This document shows, piece by piece, positions 1 to 4,912 of a stretch of 6,069 nt of DNA. The stretch's first letter is position 1, and each line of letters opens with the position of its first letter. The position numbers and the translations under genes were made by a program. The stretch lies in the NCBI GenBank assembly GCA_955652655.1, contig CATPCK010000147.1, positions 1-6,069 on the forward strand. The letters are read 5' to 3'. Source of the stretch: an uncultured Ktedonobacteraceae bacterium. GTDB lineage: Bacteria > Chloroflexota > Ktedonobacteria > Ktedonobacterales > Ktedonobacteraceae. The notes below the pieces were generated by a model. That model was not told the origin of the DNA and searched no databases. It saw nothing but the letters and a program-made list of their open reading frames with translations.

Positions 1-95
1 CCGACAAATGTTGAGTATACCCAAAGGGGTGATTGAGATGGTAGGCACACTAATGGTTATGCAATGTGGGGCAAAGGAAAAAGGAGACAACAATA

Positions 96-1088
96 ATGGA
101 TTTCAGTGCGTATCCCAAAGTGGAACTACACCTTCACCTCGGCTACTCATTGAGCTACAACGTCGTACACACGATAAGCCCTTCTATCACGCAAGAAGCA
201 TACCACCACGATTTTATCGCGCCAGCGAAGTGTACCAGCCTGGCCGATTTCCTGACACGAGCGCCGCAAGGCATTGCCCTCATGCAAACCGAAGAACAGT
301 TGCGCCTCGTCGTTTTCGACCTTTTTGAGCAGTTCCAGCGGGACCACCTACTCTACGCAGAAATACGCTTCGCACCTCATCTGCACATAGACAAGGGGCT
401 CTCGCCAGAGCAGGTCGTCGAGGTCATTGAAGGCGCGACATCACAAGCCTGTGAGTCTACCGGCATCGAAGCCCGGCTGATCCTCTGCACGCTCCGTCAC
501 TTCTCTACTGAACAGAGCTTGCAGACGGCGAAACTGGTCGAACGTTTTCGCGGAACGCGTGTCGCCGCTCTCGATCTGGCAGGTGACGAGGCTGGCTTCC
601 CTATTGCACCCCACATCCCTGCCTATCAGTATGTGGCAGACCGAAACATTCCCCGTACCGCCCACGCGGGTGAAGCAAGCGGTCCACAGAGCGTATGGGA
701 AACGCTACGCTACCTTCATCCCTCGCGCATCGGCCACGGCGTTCGCAGCATCGAGGATCCTATCCTCATCGAGCACCTGCGGAAAGAGCGCATCCATTTA
801 GAGATTTGCCCGACCTCCAACCTGCAAACGAATATCTACGATACCTTCACGGACCATCCTATCAACAGACTCTACGAGCTTGGCATCTCTTTAAGTGTGA
901 ATACCGATGCCCGTACCATCACTGACATCACTCTGACCAGGGAGTATGAAAAGCTGTACCAGTTCTTTACCTGGGACAAACAGCACTTCTTGCGCTGCAA
1001 CCTGGAAGCTATCCGCGCCTCATTCCTGCCGGAGACTAGCAGGCAACAGCTAGCGGCGCAATTAGAAGAAAGCTATCGAAACATATGA
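96..1088 (+). CDS. Adenosine deaminase-family purine deaminase
   Basis: The 330-residue product has the family's usual length and order of motifs. Members are soluble zinc TIM-barrel enzymes that convert adenosine to inosine in purine salvage. Visible are the zinc pair HLH (His12, His14), HAGE (His190 to Glu193, with the catalytic Glu193), RIGHG (His214) and the NTD zinc aspartate (Asp271), followed by TLTREYEKL. The ATG at 96 is chosen because AAGGAG lies at 81-86, nine bases upstream. An in-frame GTG at 66 has no such site. Two substrate-contact positions are unusual. The family HLDG has become HLGY (Gly16, Tyr17), and the second Asp of NTDD is Ala272. The NTDAR form is, as I recall, shared by a bacterial subfamily, so the substrate may be adenosine or a related 6-aminopurine compound. 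The family call is firm; the exact substrate is not. Confidence 0.92.
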   Translation: MDFSAYPKVELHLHLGYSLSYNVVHTISPSITQEAYHHDFIAPAKCTSLADFLTRAPQGIALMQTEEQLRLVVFDLFEQFQRDHLLYAEIRFAPHLHIDKGLSPEQVVEVIEGATSQACESTGIEARLILCTLRHFSTEQSLQTAKLVERFRGTRVAALDLAGDEAGFPIAPHIPAYQYVADRNIPRTAHAGEASGPQSVWETLRYLHPSRIGHGVRSIEDPILIEHLRKERIHLEICPTSNLQTNIYDTFTDHPINRLYELGISLSVNTDARTITDITLTREYEKLYQFFTWDKQHFLRCNLEAIRASFLPETSRQQLAAQLEESYRNI

Positions 1089-1151
1089 GCCATATTACAT
1101 GTAGGGATACCTCCCACGAATCTTTAGGTATGGAGTTATTTACCGTATTTC

Positions 1152-1379
1152 TTATTCAGCAGGCGGAGTACGTGGAGGGTTGGGAGAGTATTCGATAAGA
1201 TCACAGGGTTGAACGCCCAGGGCCGTAGCAATTCGATCCAGGGTAACGGTAGATATCTCACTCAAGGGTTCTCTATACACCCTCTGGATGGTCTTGCGAT
1301 CCACCCCCGCATCACGGTGTAGTCTTCCCATGCTGAAACCTTTAGCTTCAGCGATTTCTTTAACCTTCAGGCGTATCAT
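1152..1379 (-). CDS. Small XRE/Cro-CI-type HTH regulator
   Basis: The 75-residue protein is essentially one Cro/CI-type DNA-binding domain (HTH_26-like). Residues 1-14 form the first helix (IRLKVKEIAEAKG). SMGRLHRDAGVDRKTIQRVYRE (16-37) is the helix-turn-helix, and TVTLDRIATALGVQPCDLIE (44-63) is the closing helix pair. A short Pro-rich tail (67-73) follows. The start has AGAGGG four bases upstream (reverse complement of 1383-1388). The gene is convergent with the deaminase gene and divergent from the plus-strand gene at 1540, with 160 bases between starts. This is a classic layout for a local repressor acting on a shared control region, and a dyad near the predicted plus-strand transcription start is the obvious candidate site. 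There is no sensor domain, so any signal would have to act through a partner or through protein level. The target is inferred. Confidence 0.85.
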   Translation of the reverse strand: MIRLKVKEIAEAKGFSMGRLHRDAGVDRKTIQRVYREPLSEISTVTLDRIATALGVQPCDLIEYSPNPPRTPPAE

Positions 1380-1417
1380 GAACCCTCTTATCTCTCGTTA
1401 GTAGTAGAAGCAGTGTA

Positions 1418-1436
1418 CTTGACCCCTCCCCTTGAC
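1418..1436. repeat. Direct repeat of CTTGAC, 13-base period
   Basis: CTTGAC occurs at 1418-1423 and again at 1431-1436, separated by a C/T-only spacer. The second copy contains the -35 element of the promoter candidate at 1432-1461. The first copy would sit just upstream, where an activator could bind. A spare -35 is an equally simple reading. Confidence 0.4.
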
Positions 1437-1461
1437 GGAACTTGGATGGTAGTCGTATGAT
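1432..1461 (+). promoter_or_regulatory. Sigma-70-type promoter for the 1540 gene
   Basis: TTGACG (1432-1437) matches five of six bases of the -35 consensus. TATGAT (1456-1461) matches five of six bases of the -10 consensus. The spacer is 18 bases. The expected start is near 1467-1469, giving a leader of about 70 bases before the ATG at 1540. This is the strongest promoter-like signal I found in the window and would drive the unknown gene and the AraC-type regulator together. Confidence 0.6.
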
Positions 1462-1463
1462 AG

Positions 1464-1477
1464 TATTCTGAAGAATA
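1464..1477. promoter_or_regulatory. Candidate operator, 6-2-6 inverted repeat
   Basis: TATTCT-GA-AGAATA is a perfect dyad with two central bases. It starts two bases after the -10 box and covers the expected transcription start. Short symmetrical sites at this position are typical targets of Cro/CI-type dimers, and the reverse-strand XRE gene starts 85 bases away. Only the symmetry and position are seen; binding is inferred. The dyad is A/T-rich, so chance is a real alternative. Confidence 0.4.
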
Positions 1478-1539
1478 TAATCATAGGAACACAATCCTCA
1501 CATCTGAAGATGCATCGAACAGATAAAAGGGGTACTTCA

Positions 1540-1815
1540 ATGAGGTGGGCAGTTGAATATGAGTCATCTAGTGGCACAGTAGGCTTATGTATCTTCTCAG
1601 CCGAAGACCTAAACGCCGCTCAGAGGTATGTAGATGCTATGATTGAAGAGTATGGGCATACTAATGTCTTCAACCTGAATCAACTTACAAATGGCGCAGG
1701 CGTCGAGGAATTGTACAGGTTATTCCCACAGTCAGCTAATGTGACTGATAGAGGCATTATACCAAGAAAAAAAGTTCAAGTCTCTACTACTGGTACATCG
1801 GAGGCAGAAGCATGA
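1540..1815 (+). CDS. Unknown 91-residue protein coupled to AraC gene
   Basis: I do not recognise this protein. The ATG at 1540 is preferred because AAAAGGGG (1525-1532) sits seven bases upstream. An in-frame ATG at 1510 would add ten residues but has no clear ribosome site. The product begins MRWAVEYESSSGTVGLCIFS (strand-like), followed by an acidic helix-like segment (about 22-40, EDLNAAQRYVDAMIEEYG), a middle part with VEELYRLF, and a basic, probably loose tail (PRKKVQV, then Thr/Ser/Glu/Ala). There is no signal peptide or membrane segment, so it is probably cytoplasmic. Its stop overlaps the next start as ATGA at 1812-1815, so the two proteins are probably made together. By hand count a row inside it is about 47% GC against 58% in the AraC gene, so the pair may not share one origin. 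A small partner or sensor subunit is possible but unsupported. Confidence 0.7.
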   Translation: MRWAVEYESSSGTVGLCIFSAEDLNAAQRYVDAMIEEYGHTNVFNLNQLTNGAGVEELYRLFPQSANVTDRGIIPRKKVQVSTTGTSEAEA

Positions 1816-2528
1816 TTATCTTTGATGAGGAAAGACCGTCGGACTCGCCTTTTGTCGAACGGATCTGGCGCAGTCATAGTGAGCGCGGTGGCTCTTTTCT
1901 CTCTATTGCTGAGAGCCGCTCTGAGATGGTCGTGACCAGGCGCTATGGCAAGATTACCCTGACGGTGCGGGGCCCAGAGACCAAAGCCACGCCGCTTGGA
2001 GACTGTCCTGCGGACGGGGAGTGGCTTGGCATCCGGTTGAAGCTGGGCGCGTTTCTGCCCCATCTGCCTGCCAGAACGCTGGTGGATGCAACGGTGACGC
2101 TGCCCGAAGCGACGAGGAACTCTTTCTGGCTGGGTGGCTCTGCCTGGCAATTTCCTGACTATGACAATGCGGACACGTTTGTCGACTGGCTGGTGCGTGA
2201 GGGTCTGCTGGTTCGTGAACCAGTCGTAGGTGCTGCCTTACAAGGTCAACTGAAAGACCTGTCACTGCGCTCCATGCAGCGTCGTTTCTTGCAGGCGACC
2301 GGGGTCACACATAGCGCTGCTCGTCAAATCGAACGCGCCCGCTATGCAACGCTCCTCTTAAAGCAAGGAGTATCGATCCTCGACACCATTCACGAGGCTG
2401 GCTATTTCGATCAGCCGCATATGACCAGATCGCTGAAATACTTCATCGGACAAACGCCTGCTCAAATCATTGGGAAAAGCTGGACTGAGCAGCTGTCGTT
2501 TTTGTACAAGACAATGCCCTTTTGTTGA
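1812..2528 (+). CDS. AraC-family transcriptional regulator
   Basis: The 238-residue protein has the arrangement of small AraC regulators: an N-terminal ligand or dimer domain (about 1-130) and a C-terminal double HTH (about 145-225). The first HTH is LSLRSMQRRFLQATG (150-164). The second is ILDTIHEAGYFDQPHMTRSLKYFIGQTPAQI (189-219), which is the better conserved AraC signature with its AGY.DQ.H...FK-like pattern. The N-terminal part resembles the DUF6597-type domain of similar regulators, a call made from overall pattern only. The start overlaps the upstream stop (ATGA), so translation is probably coupled and no separate ribosome site is needed. The hydrolase gene begins 42 bases downstream on the same strand and is the likely regulated neighbour. 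Ligand unknown. Confidence 0.88.
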   Translation: MIIFDEERPSDSPFVERIWRSHSERGGSFLSIAESRSEMVVTRRYGKITLTVRGPETKATPLGDCPADGEWLGIRLKLGAFLPHLPARTLVDATVTLPEATRNSFWLGGSAWQFPDYDNADTFVDWLVREGLLVREPVVGAALQGQLKDLSLRSMQRRFLQATGVTHSAARQIERARYATLLLKQGVSILDTIHEAGYFDQPHMTRSLKYFIGQTPAQIIGKSWTEQLSFLYKTMPFC

Positions 2529-2536
2529 GTCATAAT
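2508..2536 (+). promoter_or_regulatory. Weak promoter candidate before the hydrolase
   Basis: AAGACA (2508-2513, four of six bases) and CATAAT (2531-2536, five of six) are 17 bases apart and overlap the end of the AraC gene. A start near 2543 would give a leader of about 28 bases carrying the ribosome site at 2557-2564. A poor -35 is what one expects of an activator-dependent promoter, but it also fits chance. Confidence 0.3.
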
Positions 2537-2570
2537 ACAAATATCCGATTAACAACAAAAGGAGACCTCT

Positions 2571-3353
2571 ATGAGTAAAGTCATTTCCAAAGATGGCACC
2601 GTCATCGCATTCGAGAAGTCAGGTGATGGACCAGCAGTCATCGTGGTGGGTGGGGTGTTAGGCGACCGATCACAGCAAGCGCCGCTGGCCGCGCTGCTTG
2701 CAGAGCACTTCACCGTGTACAACTATGATCGCCGGGGTCACGGTGAAAGTGGGGACACGGCCCCCTATGCGAGCGAGCGCGAGTTCGAAGATCTTGATGC
2801 CATCATCGACTTAGCTGGTGGATCGGCGTTCGTCTACGGCACTTCCGGCTGTGCGGTCCTGGCCCTCTCTGCGGCAGCCTGGGGTCTGGCCCCCAAGATC
2901 AAAAAGCTGGCGCTGTGGGAGCCTCCGTACATCCTCGACGATAGTCGTCCTCCGGTGCCGCGGGATTACCAGGAGCGGCTCACCTCCCTGCTGGCGGCGG
3001 GTCGGCGAGGCGACATGGTCGAGCTCTTCATGACGGAGGCGGTGGGCATGCCTCGTGAATTCGTGGCCCAGATGCGACAGGCGCCGTGGTGGCCAACCCA
3101 GGAGGCTCTGGCGCACACGCTCATCAACGATGCCACCCTCATGGGAGACTTCTCGTTGCCGACCGAGCGGGTCGCCAAAGTCACGGTCCCCACGCTCGTC
3201 ATTGACGGTGGGCAGACCCCGTGGCTGAGCCACGCCGCGCAAGCCGTCGCGTCCGCCCTGCCCAATGCGCAGCGCCGCACCCTCTCTGGTCAACCTCATA
3301 ACGTCGACCCGGAGGCTATCGCTCCCGTGTTGGTGGAGTTCTTCAAAGGCTGA
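2571..3353 (+). CDS. Alpha/beta hydrolase, unusual active-site motifs
   Basis: The 260-residue protein is a cytoplasmic alpha/beta-fold hydrolase. It shows the early strand KDGTVIAFEKSGDGPAVIVVGG, the YDRRGHGES turn (about 53-61), the nucleophile elbow VYGTSGCA with Ser92, LWEPPYILDDSRPP after strand six, and a C-terminal GQPHNV with probable catalytic His243. The elbow reads GxSxC, where GxSxG is usual. The loop that usually carries the catalytic acid reads IDGGQTPW (211-218), with Thr at the expected Asp position. Asp212 or the Glu after Trp in LWEPP might serve instead. The start is fixed by AAAAGGAG (2557-2564), six bases upstream. It follows the AraC gene by 42 bases and precedes a DUF998 gene by 81 bases. 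The natural substrate (ester, lactone or similar) cannot be told from the sequence. Confidence 0.88.
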   Translation: MSKVISKDGTVIAFEKSGDGPAVIVVGGVLGDRSQQAPLAALLAEHFTVYNYDRRGHGESGDTAPYASEREFEDLDAIIDLAGGSAFVYGTSGCAVLALSAAAWGLAPKIKKLALWEPPYILDDSRPPVPRDYQERLTSLLAAGRRGDMVELFMTEAVGMPREFVAQMRQAPWWPTQEALAHTLINDATLMGDFSLPTERVAKVTVPTLVIDGGQTPWLSHAAQAVASALPNAQRRTLSGQPHNVDPEAIAPVLVEFFKG

Positions 3354-3364
3354 GACGGCAAAAG

Positions 3365-3398
3365 GCGAGGGAGCCTTGGGAGGCTCATCCGCGCTCGC
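3365..3398 (+). other. Two-tier hairpin between hydrolase and DUF998 gene
   Basis: GAGCCT (3371-3376) pairs perfectly with AGGCTC (3381-3386) around a TGGG loop. An outer GCGAG (3365-3369) can pair with CTCGC (3394-3398) across an asymmetric bulge. No T-run follows, so it is not a standard intrinsic terminator. It may stabilise or process the mRNA between the two genes, or be incidental. Confidence 0.4.
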
Positions 3399-3434
3399 AA
3401 TTAGGAACCATGCTTATTAAGTTAAGGAGGTGTT

Positions 3435-4082
3435 ATGAGAGCGGCTCTGGCCTGCGGCGTGGTCGCAGGCCCCATCTACATAGTCGTGGGCGTGATCGAA
3501 ATGCTCACCCGCCCAGGGTTCGACCCCACACGTCACGATCTCAGCCTGATGAGCAACGGAGACTGGGGGTGGATTCATATCGCCATGCTCGTGCTGACCG
3601 GCCTGCTGACCATCGCGGGCGCAGTTGGAATGCGGTTGGTACTGCGTGGCAGCCGAGGCGGGACCTGGGGACCGCTGCTGGTCGGCGTGTACGGGTTAGG
3701 TCTGATCGGTGCTGGCTTCTTCACCGCTGACCCGGCCCTGGGTTTCCCACCCGGAACGCCAGCGGACGCCCACGCTGTCAGCTGGCATGGCCTCCTGCAC
3801 TTCGTCAGCGGTGGGATCGGGTTTCTCGCGCTGATCGCGGCATGTTTCGTGTTTGCCCGCCGCTTTGCCGCCCAAAGACTTCGGGGATGGGCGGTGTACT
3901 CTGTGGCAACCGGCGTGCTCTTCTTCGCCGCCTTCGTAGGAATCGCTGTTGGGTCACAAGCAAAGGGGCCCCTGCTGACCTTCGTCATCCTGGCCTTCTC
4001 TGTCGCGGTGGTGCTCGGCTGGGCATGGGTCTCAGCGATGGCGGCACGGCTGCTGGCCGAGCGAGCCCTCGCAAAAGGCTAA
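3435..4082 (+). CDS. DUF998-type six-helix membrane protein
   Basis: The 215-residue protein has about six membrane segments, roughly at 4-24, 47-70, 79-96, 121-141, 152-173 and 180-204. Between segments one and two is a conserved-looking loop, GFDPTRHDLSLMSNGDWGW (28-46). Between three and four is FTADPALGFPPGTPADAHAVSWHG (96-119). The RHDLS..SNGDWGWI and ADPALGFPPG..SWHGLLH patterns are what I know from DUF998 proteins, a family without settled function. Polar residues in both loops (Arg33, His34, Asp35, Asp99, His113, His118) would lie near the membrane face. The ATG at 3435 follows a full-strength AAGGAGGT (3424-3431). It lies on the same strand as the hydrolase and may be co-transcribed, though a hairpin lies in the gap. 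No catalytic function can be assigned. Confidence 0.83.
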   Translation: MRAALACGVVAGPIYIVVGVIEMLTRPGFDPTRHDLSLMSNGDWGWIHIAMLVLTGLLTIAGAVGMRLVLRGSRGGTWGPLLVGVYGLGLIGAGFFTADPALGFPPGTPADAHAVSWHGLLHFVSGGIGFLALIAACFVFARRFAAQRLRGWAVYSVATGVLFFAAFVGIAVGSQAKGPLLTFVILAFSVAVVLGWAWVSAMAARLLAERALAKG

Positions 4083-4129
4083 AAAGGAAGTGATTCGGCG
4101 ATAAATTTGGGCATATAAGCTACGAGCTG

Positions 4130-4537
4130 TTACCGTTTTCTGTGAAGTGCTTTGTGGACACCATAGGTTTCGATAAAGGACTGAATGACCTGCAGATTAT
4201 TTTTGAATGATGATGACTGCCACTTTACTTTCTGGCCGTTAAGGTAATGGAGATCAAGCCACACATCGAGCCAGACTTGCATACTATCTGACATAGTACT
4301 TGCATGCACCTGTAAACGTATCTCTGATACATCGTCGAAAATGATGACAGCAAGGGGCTTTTTCTCATTGACATATTCTATAACACCTTCAGGAGTAAAA
4401 ACGAGCAGCGGATCAGGATCATTCAATGTTCCGCTAAAGAAGCCACCAACCATCCCTCTCTTCTTAGAGAAGATCCTCCATGTCGAAGGAACTGATCCCT
4501 GGCGTACTTGAGAGAAAATTCCTTGTGGATCTCTCAT
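4130..4537 (-). CDS. Unknown protein with PH-like pattern
   Basis: I do not recognise a named family for this 135-residue protein. After a basic N-terminal part (1-30) come alternating strands (LLVFTPEGVIEYVN, 44-57; AVIIFDDVSEIRLQVHA, 63-79; QVWLDVWLDLHYLNGQKVKW, 87-106) and one C-terminal helix (NNLQVIQSFIETYGVHKAL, 113-131). Seven strands closed by a helix is the plan of bacterial PH-like domains, so I infer a PH-like fold at low certainty. There is no signal peptide or membrane segment. The start is well supported: GAGGTGA (reverse complement of 4542-4548) lies four bases upstream. The gene is AT-rich, about 38% GC in one 60-base row, unlike its left neighbour at about 63%. It converges on the DUF998 gene with 47 bases between stops. 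Residues 88-91 and 92-95 are a tandem VWLD repeat. Confidence 0.72.
   Translation of the reverse strand: MRDPQGIFSQVRQGSVPSTWRIFSKKRGMVGGFFSGTLNDPDPLLVFTPEGVIEYVNEKKPLAVIIFDDVSEIRLQVHASTMSDSMQVWLDVWLDLHYLNGQKVKWQSSSFKNNLQVIQSFIETYGVHKALHRKR
4253..4276 (-). repeat. In-frame 12-base tandem duplication (VWLD)
   Basis: The two halves, ATCAAGCCACAC (4253-4264) and ATCGAGCCAGAC (4265-4276) on the plus strand, match at ten of twelve bases. Each encodes Val-Trp-Leu-Asp in the reverse-strand gene. The frame is kept, so the repeat lengthens one predicted beta strand by four residues. Confidence 0.6.
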
Positions 4538-4784
4538 ACGTTCACCTCAAGTGCTTCATGAAAGTACCGACTTTGTTTCTGAATCTGGAACTGAGCCCTG
4601 CTACTCTCTCTTTTGTCTCTGATCGAGCTGATAATTGTGCTTGAGTAGTTCTTCATCTATACTCTACTGTAGCATAGGAGTCCGAGTCTGTCAAAAGCAG
4701 GAACTGAGTCACTGCCCCCTTCATGGGAGCCTCTACTTTGCGGTTGGTAACACAGATGGAATCACTAAAGAGGAGCAAGAAGTC
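4538..4784. other. Gene-poor divergent intergenic stretch
   Basis: No convincing gene is visible between the start of the reverse-strand gene and the possible small peptide at 4785. The first part holds the reverse gene's ribosome site and presumably its promoter, which I could not place. The later part holds a weak plus-strand promoter candidate at 4635-4663 and an imperfect dyad (CTAC-T-GTAG at 4664-4672, flanked by CTAT and ATAG at 4657-4660 and 4674-4677). A plus-strand frame is open from a TTG at 4635 through 4889, but its first half is Ser/Cys-rich and does not look like protein. Confidence 0.5.
4635..4663 (+). promoter_or_regulatory. Weak promoter candidate upstream of lactonase-like gene
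   Basis: TATACT (4658-4663) matches five of six bases of the -10 consensus. TTGTGC (4635-4640), 17 bases upstream, matches only the first three of the -35. An imperfect dyad (4657-4677) overlaps the -10 and the expected start, so repression there is conceivable. This would give a leader of about 240 bases before the gene at 4913. Confidence 0.28.
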
Positions 4785-4889
4785 ATGGTGCGCGCACTCG
4801 AGCGGCTGCGGACCAACATACGCACCATCCAGGATCGCGTCCTGGAGCAGGAAGGAGCACCCCCTCAACACAAAGATTATCCCTCTTGA
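4785..4889 (+). CDS. Possible 34-residue peptide or gene remnant
   Basis: The ATG at 4785 has AGAGGAG about ten bases upstream and opens a 34-residue frame, MVRALERLRTNIRTIQDRVL and on. Residues 1-23 would make an amphipathic, charged helix, and the tail is Pro/Gln/Lys-rich. The frame ends 23 bases before the lactonase-like start, so it could be a leader peptide, a small protein or the tail of a decayed gene, because the frame stays open upstream as ITKEEQEVMVRAL. I recognise no family. The spacing of the ribosome site is longer than usual. Confidence 0.3.
   Translation: MVRALERLRTNIRTIQDRVLEQEGAPPQHKDYPS
4828..4846 (+). other. Perfect 7-bp hairpin upstream of lactonase-like gene
   Basis: TCCAGGA (4828-4834) and TCCTGGA (4840-4846) are exact inverted repeats around TCGCG. 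The hairpin lies inside the possible small peptide and 66 bases before the next start codon. No T-run follows, so it is not a standard terminator. It might be an RNA structure in the leader or a palindromic protein site; no function is shown. Confidence 0.4.
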
Positions 4890-4912
4890 GAATTACGAAA
4901 GGAGATTGATGA

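Noticed and set aside
33..60. TTGAGA and GGTTAT as a promoter for the deaminase gene
   Set aside because: The -10 part is poor and the first bases of the window give no context. The real promoter may lie to the left.
1107..1131. ATACCT/AGGTAT inverted repeat between the convergent deaminase and XRE genes, considered as a two-way terminator
   Set aside because: The stem is only six mostly weak pairs around a 13-base loop, with no T-run close on either side.
1476..1481. Exact TATAAT considered as the main -10 box
   Set aside because: No -35-like hexamer lies 16-18 bases upstream, whereas TATGAT at 1456-1461 has a good partner. It also overlaps the dyad.
1510..1539. Upstream ATG at 1510 as the start of the 91-residue protein
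   Set aside because: It has no Shine-Dalgarno sequence, while the ATG at 1540 has AAAAGGGG seven bases upstream.
2811..3299. Long reverse-strand open frame of 162 codons within the hydrolase gene
   Set aside because: It lies wholly inside a convincing hydrolase gene, is Arg/Gly-rich as expected from GC-rich antisense, and shows no known motif.
4635..4784. TTG-started upstream extension of the small frame ending at 4889
   Set aside because: The added residues are Ser/Cys-rich and unlike protein, there is no ribosome site before the TTG, and the area overlaps the promoter candidate.
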